DNA from: Firmicutes bacterium TM09-10
GTDB lineage: Bacteria > Bacillota > Clostridia > Lachnospirales > Lachnospiraceae
DNA: 64,000 nucleotides
Assembly (NCBI GenBank): GCA_003481005.1
Contig: QUKC01000014.1
Location: forward strand, 35,808-99,807
Direction of reading: 5' to 3'
In this document: one piece after another, positions 56,682 to 64,000 of the stretch
Position numbering within the stretch: the first letter of the stretch is position 1
Layout: every line of letters begins with the position of its first letter
Position numbers and translations under genes: made by a program
Notes under the pieces: generated by a model
Databases searched by the model: none
What the model saw: only the letters and a program-made list of their open reading frames with translations
Told to the model about the DNA's origin: nothing

Positions 56682-58278
56682 GAAAACAGAAAAAGCTGGA
56701 ACCGGAAAATTGCAGAGCAGCGCAGGCATAGCCAAAACAGAGGGCAGCACTGCCGCGACTTGCGCACAGACATCTGCAGACGCTGATCGTGCCTCCAGAA
56801 CCATCCCTGCAGCGGCCAGCCGCCGCCTTGGTGCAGCGACCGCCCTGTACGCCCTGCTTTACACGATCTGCCTATATCGGAATACATCGGGGATCACCTA
56901 TCCTTTTTTCGTTGCAGGAACCTTGTACTATTCTTACTATTGTACCGCAAAGTGCAGGGTTCCATCCGACAGAGACAGTCTGCAAAAGAAGCTTATCAGG
57001 GCGCTTCCCTATGGGGCGGCAGAATTTTTGCTCGGTATCTCCGTGTTTTTAACAGCTGACCTGAAAATTCACCTGATGACAAAAGGAATGCTGTTCGGAC
57101 TGACGCTTTTATGGACGTTGCTGCTGTTTTGCAATACAGAAAATTGGGGATTGGGAGATTTTATCCGAAACGGATGGAAAGGCCTGTTTGGAACTTTTTC
57201 CTATCTGAATACGCCGTTTTCTGATGCCGCCGCTGCACTGAAAATAGAAGAAAAACAAAAAGAAAACGGGAAAGGTCACTATATCCTGATCGGTCTCGTA
57301 GTCGGTCTTCCGCTGCTGATGGTTGTCGCAGCACTTCTGTTGAGTGCGGATGCAGTGTTTGCAAGTCTGGTATCGCGGTTTTTCGGAGAACTGGCCTGGT
57401 CGGATTTTATTACTGTTTTCCTGATGCTGGTGCTTGTCTATCTGTTTGCATACGGATTTATCCGTGGACTCCTTACCAAAAACCTGACCGGGAAAAGACG
57501 GGAGCGCCTTGGGGAGCCACTGGCTGCAATTACGGTGCTTTTCCTTTTGACGGCAATATATACGGTATTTTGTGCAATTCAGATTGTTTATCTGTTCTTA
57601 CGTGCAGGGACGCTTCCGGAACAGATGACATGGGCACAGTATGCGCGTCAGGGATTTTTCCAGCTGCTGGCAGTTTGCGTGATTAACCTTGGGGTTGTGG
57701 CGGTGTGTTTGTTTGGATTTCGCAAAAACCGGGCACTGCAGATTCTTCTGACGGCTGTGTGCGCAATGACTTATGTTCTGATCGCCTCGAGCGCATGGCG
57801 AATGTATCTGTATATCCGCCAATATTCCCTGACGTTTCTTAGGCTGATGGTGTTGTGGGCGCTGCTCGTGATGGCGGTAATCTTTGTAGGAACGATGATA
57901 GCGGTCTGGAAGCGCGATTTTGAACTGCTGAGGTTCTGGCTGATAGCAGTTGTATTTTTGTACCTGATTCCCGCGTTCGGGCGTCCGGATTACTGGATTG
58001 CATCTTATAATGTATCCCGCGAAGCCAATGCCCGGGAGTCCGTCATGTATTCGCAGGATGCTGACGACACCCTCCCGACGGCCACGGACTACTCCTATCT
58101 GCGCGGTCTGTCTGCGGATGCAGCGCCGGTTCTGATCGGACGAAAAGACCTGACCGGAGACTCTGTGCCATGGATGCATGCCTATGAAGAAGATCAACGT
58201 TCGGAAACGAAGAATCTTGGCATTCGAAACTTCAATCTGTCCCTCTGGCAGGCAAAAAGGAGACTTTCTCAGAGATAA
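56674..58278 (+). CDS. DUF4173 (DUF4153-like) membrane protein
   Basis: A 534-aa protein. A low-complexity Ala/Thr/Ser-rich cytoplasmic N-terminus (about 1-50) is followed by about 12 hydrophobic segments and a soluble C-terminal tail beginning near ASYNVSREAN. The family signature region YLNTPFSDAAAALK and the RPDYWIASYNVSR block are visible. Function unknown. It ends the operon with DUF2975 and XRE genes. Confidence 0.8.
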   Translation: MNEKTEKAGTGKLQSSAGIAKTEGSTAATCAQTSADADRASRTIPAAASRRLGAATALYALLYTICLYRNTSGITYPFFVAGTLYYSYYCTAKCRVPSDRDSLQKKLIRALPYGAAEFLLGISVFLTADLKIHLMTKGMLFGLTLLWTLLLFCNTENWGLGDFIRNGWKGLFGTFSYLNTPFSDAAAALKIEEKQKENGKGHYILIGLVVGLPLLMVVAALLLSADAVFASLVSRFFGELAWSDFITVFLMLVLVYLFAYGFIRGLLTKNLTGKRRERLGEPLAAITVLFLLTAIYTVFCAIQIVYLFLRAGTLPEQMTWAQYARQGFFQLLAVCVINLGVVAVCLFGFRKNRALQILLTAVCAMTYVLIASSAWRMYLYIRQYSLTFLRLMVLWALLVMAVIFVGTMIAVWKRDFELLRFWLIAVVFLYLIPAFGRPDYWIASYNVSREANARESVMYSQDADDTLPTATDYSYLRGLSADAAPVLIGRKDLTGDSVPWMHAYEEDQRSETKNLGIRNFNLSLWQAKRRLSQR

Positions 58279-58460
58279 AAGGCGCACTTGTCGTACTATC
58301 CCGTTTCCTGTCGAAGATTTCCGGTAAAATCATTGGTAAAACAGCCGGAAGGTATGCTATACTTGTGCAGAAGCAATACCCTATGCCGGTGGGCTTTATG
58401 CAGCAGAACCTCCGGTTGGGCGGCACCGGCACAGAAAAGAAAAGAGACAGGAACAAAACG

Positions 58461-59234
58461 ATGATATTTGATACACATGCCCATTATGATGATGAGGCGT
58501 TTGAAGAGGATCGGGGAGCGCTGATTGCTTCCCTTGCAGAACAGGGGATCGGAAGAGTCGTCAATGTGGCAGCAGACCTTCCTTCTGTATCCACGAGCCT
58601 GACCCTCGCACAACAGTATCCGTTTATTTACGCGGCGGTCGGCGTTCATCCCTCCAACGTGCAGGAGCTGACGGAGCGGGACTACGAATGGCTGGAAGAA
58701 AAACTGGAGACTCCCAAAGCGGTGGCAGTCGGGGAAATCGGACTGGATTACTACTGGGACAAAGAGCCCGAGGTGCAGGCGCGTCAGAGGGAAAGCTTTT
58801 CCAGACAGCTGCAGCTTGCCAAAAAGCTGGATAAGCCTGTCATCATCCACTCCAGAGATGCGGCAAAGGACACGCTGGATGTAATGGCAGCGGAGGGCGG
58901 AAGCCAACTCCGCGCAGTGATTCACTGCTTTTCTTATACGAAGGAAACAGCACGGGAGTTTCAAAAATGGGATTACTATTTTGGCATCGGCGGCGTACTG
59001 ACCTTTAAAAATGCAAAAAAATTAAAAGAAGCGGCGGCAGAGCTTCCTATCGAGAGAATTTTATTGGAAACAGACTGCCCGTACCTTGCACCGGAGCCGT
59101 ATCGCGGCAAACGCAATAGCTCGCTTTATCTGCCCCAGGTTGTAGCTGCACTGGCAGAGCTTAAAGGACTGACCTGTCAGGAAATCGAGGATATTACCTG
59201 GCACAATGGATGTCGGTTTTACGGATTAGAATAA
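58461..59234 (+). CDS. tatD: TatD-family metal-dependent hydrolase
   Basis: A 257-aa amidohydrolase-fold 3'-5' DNA exonuclease or deoxyribonuclease. FDTHAHYDDEAF (HxH metal pair), VGEIGLDYYWD (Glu), KPVIIHSRDA (His), HCFSYTKE and LLETDCPYLAPEP (Asp) are all in place. The frame is open to 58365, but ATG 58461 gives the conserved N-terminus. It is 24 bp ahead of rsmA, a common housekeeping pairing. Confidence 0.9.
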   Translation: MIFDTHAHYDDEAFEEDRGALIASLAEQGIGRVVNVAADLPSVSTSLTLAQQYPFIYAAVGVHPSNVQELTERDYEWLEEKLETPKAVAVGEIGLDYYWDKEPEVQARQRESFSRQLQLAKKLDKPVIIHSRDAAKDTLDVMAAEGGSQLRAVIHCFSYTKETAREFQKWDYYFGIGGVLTFKNAKKLKEAAAELPIERILLETDCPYLAPEPYRGKRNSSLYLPQVVAALAELKGLTCQEIEDITWHNGCRFYGLE

Positions 59235-59258
59235 ACGAACGGAGAAAAGAGAGGAAAA

Positions 59259-60119
59259 ATGGCAACACTTGGAATTCCTTCCAATACCATTGAGGTATTG
59301 CAGAAATATCACTTTAATTTTCAGAAAAAGTTCGGCCAGAACTTCCTGATCGATACCCATGTGCTGGAAAAAATCATGAACGCGGCACAGATTTCCAAAG
59401 ATGACTGTGTTGTGGAGGTGGGACCGGGTATCGGAACCATGACCCAGTACCTCGCGGAGCGGGCGGGACATGTGGTGGCGGTCGAAATCGACAAAGCCCT
59501 GATCCCGATTTTGTCGGATACGCTGTCCGCTTATGATAATGTAGAAGTGATAAACGAAGACATTTTAAAAGTAGATTTAAACCGTCTGGTGCAGGAGAAA
59601 AACGGCGGACGTCCCATCAAGGTCGTTGCCAATCTTCCTTATTACATCACAACACCCATCATTATGGGACTGTTTGAAAGTCATGTGCCGCTGCAGAGCA
59701 TCACGATCATGGTGCAGAAAGAAGTCGCAGACCGGATGCAGGTTGGACCCGGTACAAAGGATTATGGTGCTCTTTCCCTGGCGGTGCAGTATTATGCAAA
59801 GCCGGAGATTGTTGCGAACGTTCCGCCGAACTGCTTTATCCCGCGACCCAATGTGGGTAGTGCGGTTATCCGTCTGGATCGCTATGCAGAACCGCCGGTA
59901 CAAACCCTGGATGAGCAGTTTATGTTTTCTGTTATCCGCGCATCCTTCAACCAGCGCCGCAAAACCCTGGTCAACGGTCTTTCCAATGCGCCGGGGCTGA
60001 ACGTGTCCAAAGAAAAAATCAAGGAAGTGCTGGCTCGGATGGAGCTGTCAGAAACCGTCCGCGGCGAAACCCTGACACTGGAACAGTTTGCACAGCTGGC
60101 AGATTTGCTTCGAGGCTGA
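59259..60119 (+). CDS. rsmA: 16S rRNA A1518/A1519 dimethyltransferase
   Basis: Dimethylates two adjacent adenosines in the 3' hairpin of 16S rRNA during 30S maturation. The 286 aa contain KKFGQNFLID, VVEVGPGIGTMTQYLAE (SAM site), NLPYYITTPIIM (catalytic motif) and FNQRRKTLVNGL. Site AAGAGAGGAAAA. Full length. Confidence 0.95.
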   Translation: MATLGIPSNTIEVLQKYHFNFQKKFGQNFLIDTHVLEKIMNAAQISKDDCVVEVGPGIGTMTQYLAERAGHVVAVEIDKALIPILSDTLSAYDNVEVINEDILKVDLNRLVQEKNGGRPIKVVANLPYYITTPIIMGLFESHVPLQSITIMVQKEVADRMQVGPGTKDYGALSLAVQYYAKPEIVANVPPNCFIPRPNVGSAVIRLDRYAEPPVQTLDEQFMFSVIRASFNQRRKTLVNGLSNAPGLNVSKEKIKEVLARMELSETVRGETLTLEQFAQLADLLRG

Positions 60120-60157
60120 CGTGCTGTCAGAGGAAAGGACAGCATACCGATCCGTGT

Positions 60158-60241
60158 GATACGGACAAAAATCTTCTGATCGCGTTTATCGGACTTGCAG
60201 TGGTTGCAGGAATTGCAGCAATTTATCGGAAGGTTTCATGA
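60158..60241 (+). pseudogene. Remnant of a surface-protein C-terminal anchor
   Basis: One frame without a start reads DTDKNLLIAFIG then LAVVAGIAAIYRKVS and stop. This resembles the hydrophobic helix and basic tail that follow an LPxTG motif (usually ..TGD..). The rest of the protein is absent; a small hairpin GCTGTC/GACAGC (60124-60142) lies just before it. It could be chance or a short peptide, but the helix-plus-RK tail pattern is suggestive. Confidence 0.35.
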
Positions 60242-60255
60242 GGGTATTTGTCCGG

Positions 60256-61068
60256 TTATTTTTGCCCTGGTAAAAAATTTTCAAAAATATACATACAAAA
60301 CTGCTTCTGACACTGCTCCAATTCCTTTTCCGAGCGAAGAACCCAGGCGGCGCAGGGGGCATGGAACAGACCGTGCGCCAGCTTCAGGGAGATATCCCCT
60401 TGGAACAGCAGATTATAAGAAATAAAATCCGGTCTGCTGATAAAATTCAGGATCATTTTTCCGAACAGATACTGGAACGGACTCAGAGAGTGATTTTCAA
60501 TATTGAAATTGGTGGAAAGCTGCCCGCGGAAAATCTGCGGGCGGTTTTTTCGATACCAGTAAAGTGCGGCAGGATGAAAGGATTCGATACAGTAATTCCC
60601 GGAATATTCTGAAAGCAGCGCATCGGCTTTTCGGGGAATGTCGAAATCCAGATGTTCCATTTTAAGCTCAACCAGAAGGGGAACCTTCCCGTTTACAAGG
60701 TCTAATGCTTCCTGAAAAGAAGGAATCTGCTCTTTCGTATTTACAAGAGAAAGCTGACGAAGCTCTGCAAAGGTCAGTTCGTTTACCCTCCGGTCGATAC
60801 CGCACATTCTGCTGAGGGTCGCATCATGGAAGACAACTGGGATCCGGTCGGCAGAAAGCTGGACATCCAATTCGATCCCGTATCCGGCATCTACTGCTCT
60901 CTGAAAGGCGGCAAGGGAGTTTTCGGGAATCTGATGGTTATTATCATGCAGCCCCCTGTGGGCAAAAAATGTGCCGAGAAAAGGGGAGCTGTCTGCGCGG
61001 CGGATTCTGGGGTGCATCAGAAACACATACAGCGCGGCGAGGCAGATGAAGATCTGTAAAAATATCAT
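60256..61068 (-). CDS. Glycerophosphodiester phosphodiesterase family protein
   Basis: Hydrolyses glycerophosphodiesters to glycerol-3-phosphate and an alcohol. The 270 aa begin with a membrane or signal helix (MIFLQIFICLAALYVFL) and contain FFAHRGLHDNN, PENSLAAFQ, IELDVQLSAD, VFHDATLSRM and LLVELKME, the GDPD active-site motifs. ATG 61068 has a weak AAGAAAAGAGA site; a TTG at 61095 is the alternative. Monocistronic. Confidence 0.85.
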   Translation of the reverse strand: MIFLQIFICLAALYVFLMHPRIRRADSSPFLGTFFAHRGLHDNNHQIPENSLAAFQRAVDAGYGIELDVQLSADRIPVVFHDATLSRMCGIDRRVNELTFAELRQLSLVNTKEQIPSFQEALDLVNGKVPLLVELKMEHLDFDIPRKADALLSEYSGNYCIESFHPAALYWYRKNRPQIFRGQLSTNFNIENHSLSPFQYLFGKMILNFISRPDFISYNLLFQGDISLKLAHGLFHAPCAAWVLRSEKELEQCQKQFCMYIFENFLPGQK

Positions 61069-61265
61069 GGCAAGTCTCTTTTCTTTTTTAATCAAATCTG
61101 AGGATCATTCCATGCAAGCATATCATTCCGTGCATGCACAGTATAGGGCTGTTCTTTGAAAATGTCAAAAAGTAAGGCAAGGTCAAAAAGGAGTGGCTAG
61201 CCGGAAGGAAACGCGGTATACTATAGGCACGAGTGAACTGTGAATATATGTAAGGAGTAAAACAA

Positions 61266-62108
61266 ATGAGAAGCATTCAGGTAGAAAAGGTGCGGGACGC
61301 GGTAAGGGATATGTGCATTGAAGCCAATTACAGTCTGTCCCCGGATATGCGCTGCGTATTTGAAAAAGCCTGTCAGGAGGAAAAATCTCCTTTGGGGCGT
61401 CAGATTCTAAATCAGCTTTCTGAAAATCTGGAAATTGCCAAAAAGGATGAGATCCCGATCTGTCAGGATACCGGAATGGCTGTCGTTTTTCTGGAAGTGG
61501 GACAGGAGGTTCATTTTGAAGGCGGAAGCCTGGAAGAGGCAGTGCAGGAAGGAATCCGTCTTGGTTATACAGAAGGATACCTTCGGAAATCTGTTGTTGG
61601 AGATCCCGTTCTGCGAGTAAATACCGGGGACAATACACCCGGCGTGCTCTATTATGAAATTGTGCCCGGAGACCGCGTGACGATTCAGGTTGCGCCCAAG
61701 GGCTTTGGAAGTGAAAATATGAGCCGCGTTTTTATGCTGAAACCGGCAGATGGTCTGGAGGGTGTCAAAAATGCTATCCTGACGGCGGTAAAGGATGCGG
61801 GACCGAATGCCTGTCCTCCCATGGTTGTCGGTGTCGGTGTCGGCGGTACCTTTGAAAAATGCGCCCTGATGGCGAAAAAAGCACTGCTGCGCACGACAGG
61901 GGAACATTCAGAAATTGAATGGGTGAGCAACCTGGAAAAAGAGGTTTTGCAGGAGCTGAACCAGACAGGAATCGGCCCCGGCGGACTGGGCGGTACCACG
62001 ACCGTTCTGGCGGTTCATGTTAATACCTATCCGACGCATATTGCAGGGCTTCCGGTTGCAGTCAACATCTGCTGTCATGTAAACCGCCATGCCAAAAGAG
62101 AACTCTAA
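61266..62108 (+). CDS. Class I fumarate hydratase / tartrate dehydratase alpha subunit
   Basis: Fe-S hydro-lyase alpha subunit, 280 aa, interconverting fumarate and malate (or dehydrating tartrate). Three Cys likely to bind the [4Fe-4S] cluster lie in IPICQDTGMAVVF, NACPPMVVGVGVGG and the C-terminal NICCHVNRH. Paired with the beta subunit 22 bp downstream, the split arrangement typical of Clostridia. TAAGGAGTAAA precedes the ATG. A TATACT at 61217-61222 may be its -10. Confidence 0.9.
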   Translation: MRSIQVEKVRDAVRDMCIEANYSLSPDMRCVFEKACQEEKSPLGRQILNQLSENLEIAKKDEIPICQDTGMAVVFLEVGQEVHFEGGSLEEAVQEGIRLGYTEGYLRKSVVGDPVLRVNTGDNTPGVLYYEIVPGDRVTIQVAPKGFGSENMSRVFMLKPADGLEGVKNAILTAVKDAGPNACPPMVVGVGVGGTFEKCALMAKKALLRTTGEHSEIEWVSNLEKEVLQELNQTGIGPGGLGGTTTVLAVHVNTYPTHIAGLPVAVNICCHVNRHAKREL

Positions 62109-62130
62109 GCGCATAAAGGGGAGAATACAA

Positions 62131-62688
62131 ATGGAAAAGCATATCAAAGTACCAATGACCCGCGAGGAGGCAAAACAGCTCAAAGCCGGGGATTACGTAT
62201 ATCTGACCGGAACAATTTATACCGCCCGTGACGCAGCCCACAAACGGATGCAGGAAACGCTTGCAGCAGGAAAAGAGCTGCCGATTTCAATCGACGGAAC
62301 CATTATTTACTACATGGGACCGTCCCCGGCGCGGGAGGGAAGACCGATCGGTTCTGCAGGACCGACAACTGCGAGCCGAATGGATAAGTATGCGCCCCAG
62401 CTTCTGGATCTGGGACTTCTCGGCATGATTGGAAAGGGGCGCAGAAGCAGCGCGGTCAAAGAAGCAGTGGTGCGCAATGGGGCTGTATACTTTGCTGCGG
62501 TCGGCGGAGCGGGCGCATTATTATCCAAATCCATCCGGGAAGCAGAGATTGTTGCATATGAAGATCTTGGCACAGAAGCAATCCGCAAGTTAACCGTAGA
62601 AGAATTTCCGGTCATTGTCTGCATGGACTCGGAAGGAACCGATCTATATGAAACCGCAGCGGAAAAATACAGGGAGGAATTTGTATGA
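62131..62688 (+). CDS. Class I fumarate hydratase / tartrate dehydratase beta subunit
   Basis: The 185-aa beta subunit completes the hydro-lyase. DYVYLTGTIYTARDAAHKRM, YYMGPSPAREGRPIGSAGPTT and FAAVGGAGALLSKSI are its signature blocks. The start ATG 62131 follows AAAGGGGAG; the frame is open to 62089 within the alpha gene. It overlaps plsC by 4 bp. Confidence 0.9.
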   Translation: MEKHIKVPMTREEAKQLKAGDYVYLTGTIYTARDAAHKRMQETLAAGKELPISIDGTIIYYMGPSPAREGRPIGSAGPTTASRMDKYAPQLLDLGLLGMIGKGRRSSAVKEAVVRNGAVYFAAVGGAGALLSKSIREAEIVAYEDLGTEAIRKLTVEEFPVIVCMDSEGTDLYETAAEKYREEFV

Positions 62689-63392
62689 AACGAATTATCC
62701 TGATGGTGGTAACCAACCTGTTCTTCGTAATTGTCTGTTGGCCGAAGCTGTGCCGTATGGCGGCGCATCCCGAGCGCTATACAAAAGAAGAGCGCTGGAA
62801 GCATCTGCAGTTTTGGGTAGAACGTGCATGCAAGGGCGGGAGAATTGTATTAGAAGCCCACGGTCAGGAAAAACTGCCGGAGGAACCGTTTATTCTGTAC
62901 CCGAACCATCAGGGAATGTTTGATGTCCTGGCGATTGCCGGAACCTGTGATCATTTCCTCGGCGTTGTAAATAAAAAAGAAGTGAGAAATTTCCTATTAT
63001 TAAAACAGGTATTTCAGATTACCGGCTCTTTGTCAATGGATCGGGAGGATATCCGGCAGTCCCTGCAGGTAATCAATCAGGTGGCAGAGCGGGTAAAAGG
63101 CGGGGATAACTTTCTGATCTTTGCAGAAGGGACAAGAAGCCGCCGGGGGAATCAGATGCTGGAAATGAAGGGCGGCAGCTTTAAAAGTGCTTATAAGGCA
63201 AAGTGCCCGGTTGTCCCGACAGCACTGATCAACTCCTTCGTTCCATTTGACAGCCATACGATCAAGCCGGTAACCGTTAAGGTAATTTACCTTGACCCGA
63301 TTCCTTATGAAGAATATAAAGGAATGAAGACGCTGGAGCTGGCGGCAGAGGTGAAAAAACGCATCGAAAATGCCATTGCAGAATTTTCCTGA
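62685..63392 (+). CDS. plsC: 1-acyl-sn-glycerol-3-phosphate acyltransferase
   Basis: Transfers an acyl chain to lysophosphatidic acid at the membrane. The 235 aa contain an N-terminal hydrophobic segment (LMVVTNLFFVIVCW), NHQGMFDVLA (HX4D catalytic box), and FAEGTRSRRGN (substrate box), then PVVPTALI. The ATGA overlap with the fumarase beta gene shows coupling, although the pathways are unrelated. Confidence 0.9.
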   Translation: MKRIILMVVTNLFFVIVCWPKLCRMAAHPERYTKEERWKHLQFWVERACKGGRIVLEAHGQEKLPEEPFILYPNHQGMFDVLAIAGTCDHFLGVVNKKEVRNFLLLKQVFQITGSLSMDREDIRQSLQVINQVAERVKGGDNFLIFAEGTRSRRGNQMLEMKGGSFKSAYKAKCPVVPTALINSFVPFDSHTIKPVTVKVIYLDPIPYEEYKGMKTLELAAEVKKRIENAIAEFS

Positions 63393-63400
63393 AAAAGTGG

Positions 63401-63429
63401 TTGACAGACGCACTATAAATAGATATAAT
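63401..63429 (+). promoter_or_regulatory. Consensus promoter of tRNA-Ser
   Basis: TTGACA (63401-63406), 17-bp spacer, TATAAT (63424-63429): a perfect sigma-70/SigA promoter 65 bp before the tRNA. Confidence 0.85.
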
Positions 63430-63493
63430 AATTTATGCGTTCAGAAATGACGCATACCAATAGCATATTGGCAGAGGATCATTCAGACGATGT

Positions 63494-63583
63494 GGAGAAA
63501 TACTCAAGAGGCTGAAGAGGCGCCCCTGCTAAGGGTGTAGGTCGTGTTAAAGCGGCGCGAGGGTTCAAATCCCTCTTTCTCCG
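63494..63583 (+). tRNA. tRNA-Ser (anticodon GCT)
   Basis: A 90-nt class II tRNA. Acceptor GGAGAAA/TTTCTCC, D-arm with GCTGAAGAGGC, anticodon loop CTGCTAA giving GCT, long variable arm (about 63535-63556), T-arm GAGGGTTCAAATCCCTC, discriminator G. CCA is not encoded. Confidence 0.95.
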
Positions 63584-63591
63584 TTAGCTCT

Positions 63592-63632
63592 GCCAAAAAA
63601 GAGAATCCTGATCTCTGGGCTTCTTTTTTTAT
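63592..63632 (+). terminator. Terminator after tRNA-Ser
   Basis: AAAAAAGAGAA pairs loosely with TTCTTTTTTT across a loop that itself can form GAGA/TCTC, giving a T-rich end. Confidence 0.5.
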
Positions 63633-63694
63633 CCCAAATAACCAGACACTGTTGAGACAACATGAAATGCTTGTAAAGATATGGTAAAAAGTTA

Positions 63695-63723
63695 TTGACA
63701 GGGAAAAGGCAATATGCTATATT
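63695..63723 (+). promoter_or_regulatory. Strong promoter P1 of the right-end unit
   Basis: TTGACA (63695-63700), exactly 17 bp, TATATT (63718-63723). First of three tandem promoters with no gene between them and the window end. Confidence 0.75.
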
Positions 63724-63780
63724 GTAAACCTACCGCGAAGGCGGTGGTGATCATCTTCGAAAAAAAGATGAAAAAACTGC

Positions 63781-63809
63781 TTGACACGAACAGTGAGTTC
63801 TGATAAACT
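63781..63809 (+). promoter_or_regulatory. Strong promoter P2 of the right-end unit
   Basis: TTGACA (63781-63786), exactly 17 bp, TAAACT (63804-63809), preceded by an A-run (UP-like). The module is repeated almost exactly 100 bp downstream. Confidence 0.75.
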
Positions 63810-63880
63810 ACTGAACTGTTGCTGCGAGTGATAAGCAACCGGGTTTCGAAAGAAACTTGGAAACAAAATGAAAAAAGTTC

Positions 63881-63909
63881 TTGACAAACAGAACTGCTTA
63901 TGATAAACT
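63881..63909 (+). promoter_or_regulatory. Strong promoter P3 of the right-end unit
   Basis: TTGACA (63881-63886), exactly 17 bp, TAAACT (63904-63909), also behind an A-run; sequence TGATAAACT is shared with P2. The leader then has a GTTCTT..AAGAAC hairpin (63940-63972). Tandem strong promoters with a gene-free leader are typical of rRNA operons, so a 16S gene probably starts beyond 64000. Confidence 0.7.
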
Positions 63910-64000
63910 CAATAAGCTGTCTGAGCGACAGGAACGAAAGTTCTTCTGGAAATACTTCCAATAAGAAGAACGGCACCTTGACAAATAAACAGTAATGCAA

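Noticed and set aside
63692..64000. Minus-strand 102-codon frame at the window end
   Set aside because: It lies antisense to three good promoters and is explained by Phe/Ser-rich translation of A/T runs.

Overview
The window reads as chromosome of a gut-type Clostridia, most probably Lachnospiraceae. The evidence is moderate GC, AGGAGG-type ribosome sites, a YesN/Lpl-style oligosaccharide ABC locus with a membrane-anchored AraC regulator, a clostridial two-subunit class I fumarase, DUF6110/DUF2500/DUF3784/DUF4173 proteins, and IS1182, IS1380 and ISL3-like debris. Species is not determinable from sequence alone.

Layout. 1-14.7 kb is a plant-polysaccharide locus: a GH51 arabinofuranosidase whose 3' end runs into a decayed IS1182-type element, a divergent membrane AraC regulator, then a lipoprotein binding protein, two permeases, a broken GH78 rhamnosidase, a two-module beta-helix protein and a GH5-like hydrolase. 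14.7-16.3 kb is an IS graveyard. 16.4-22.4 kb is a metal block: Fur/Zur-type regulator, znuA-znuC-znuB, DUF6110 protein and a P1B-type ATPase. 22.4-31.4 kb is mostly housekeeping: mnmA, an exonuclease, a D,D-carboxypeptidase, trmB, a polysaccharide deacetylase, a MATE pump, tRNA-Pro, a DUF436 protein and MgtC. 31.7-36.0 kb holds an XRE membrane regulator and a TrmB-like regulator/MFS/SGNH cassette with codon use unlike its neighbours. 36.2-42.7 kb has an ABC-F ATPase and a MacB/FtsX-type ABC system with a secreted coiled-coil partner. 42.8-54.2 kb carries a gamma-carbonic anhydrase, MarR, HD protein, Fe-alcohol dehydrogenase, AraC, a 23S methyltransferase, GH2 beta-galactosidase, M42 peptidase and a radical SAM enzyme. 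54.5-63.4 kb holds small membrane proteins, a DUF2975/XRE/DUF4173 operon, tatD, rsmA, a GDPD, fumarase subunits and plsC. The right end has tRNA-Ser and three tandem strong promoters that probably drive an rRNA operon starting just beyond the window.

The most unusual content is non-coding. Three families of structured interspersed repeats occur. Family 1 has three copies (16491, 20226, 52309 on the minus strand). Each abuts a start codon (Fur-like regulator, metal ATPase, M42 metallopeptidase), and each keeps two hairpins plus a 6-bp loop-to-downstream complementarity that could form a pseudoknot beside the ribosome site. Family 2 has two copies (26364, 37902) with conserved arms and a central hairpin that differs in sequence but keeps its pairing. 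Family 3 has three copies (26611, 26781, 38140) of a long hairpin. A multi-hairpin element at 55.7 kb and a GC-rich repeat-bearing leader at 52.5 kb are single-copy here.

How the genes work together: the 5' block imports and cuts arabinose/rhamnose-containing plant glycans. The metal block takes up zinc under a Fur-family repressor and moves metal through the ATPase. The cassette at 33-36 kb looks like self-regulated uptake plus de-esterification of a small carbon source. All functions are inferred from family motifs read by eye; no database search was run.
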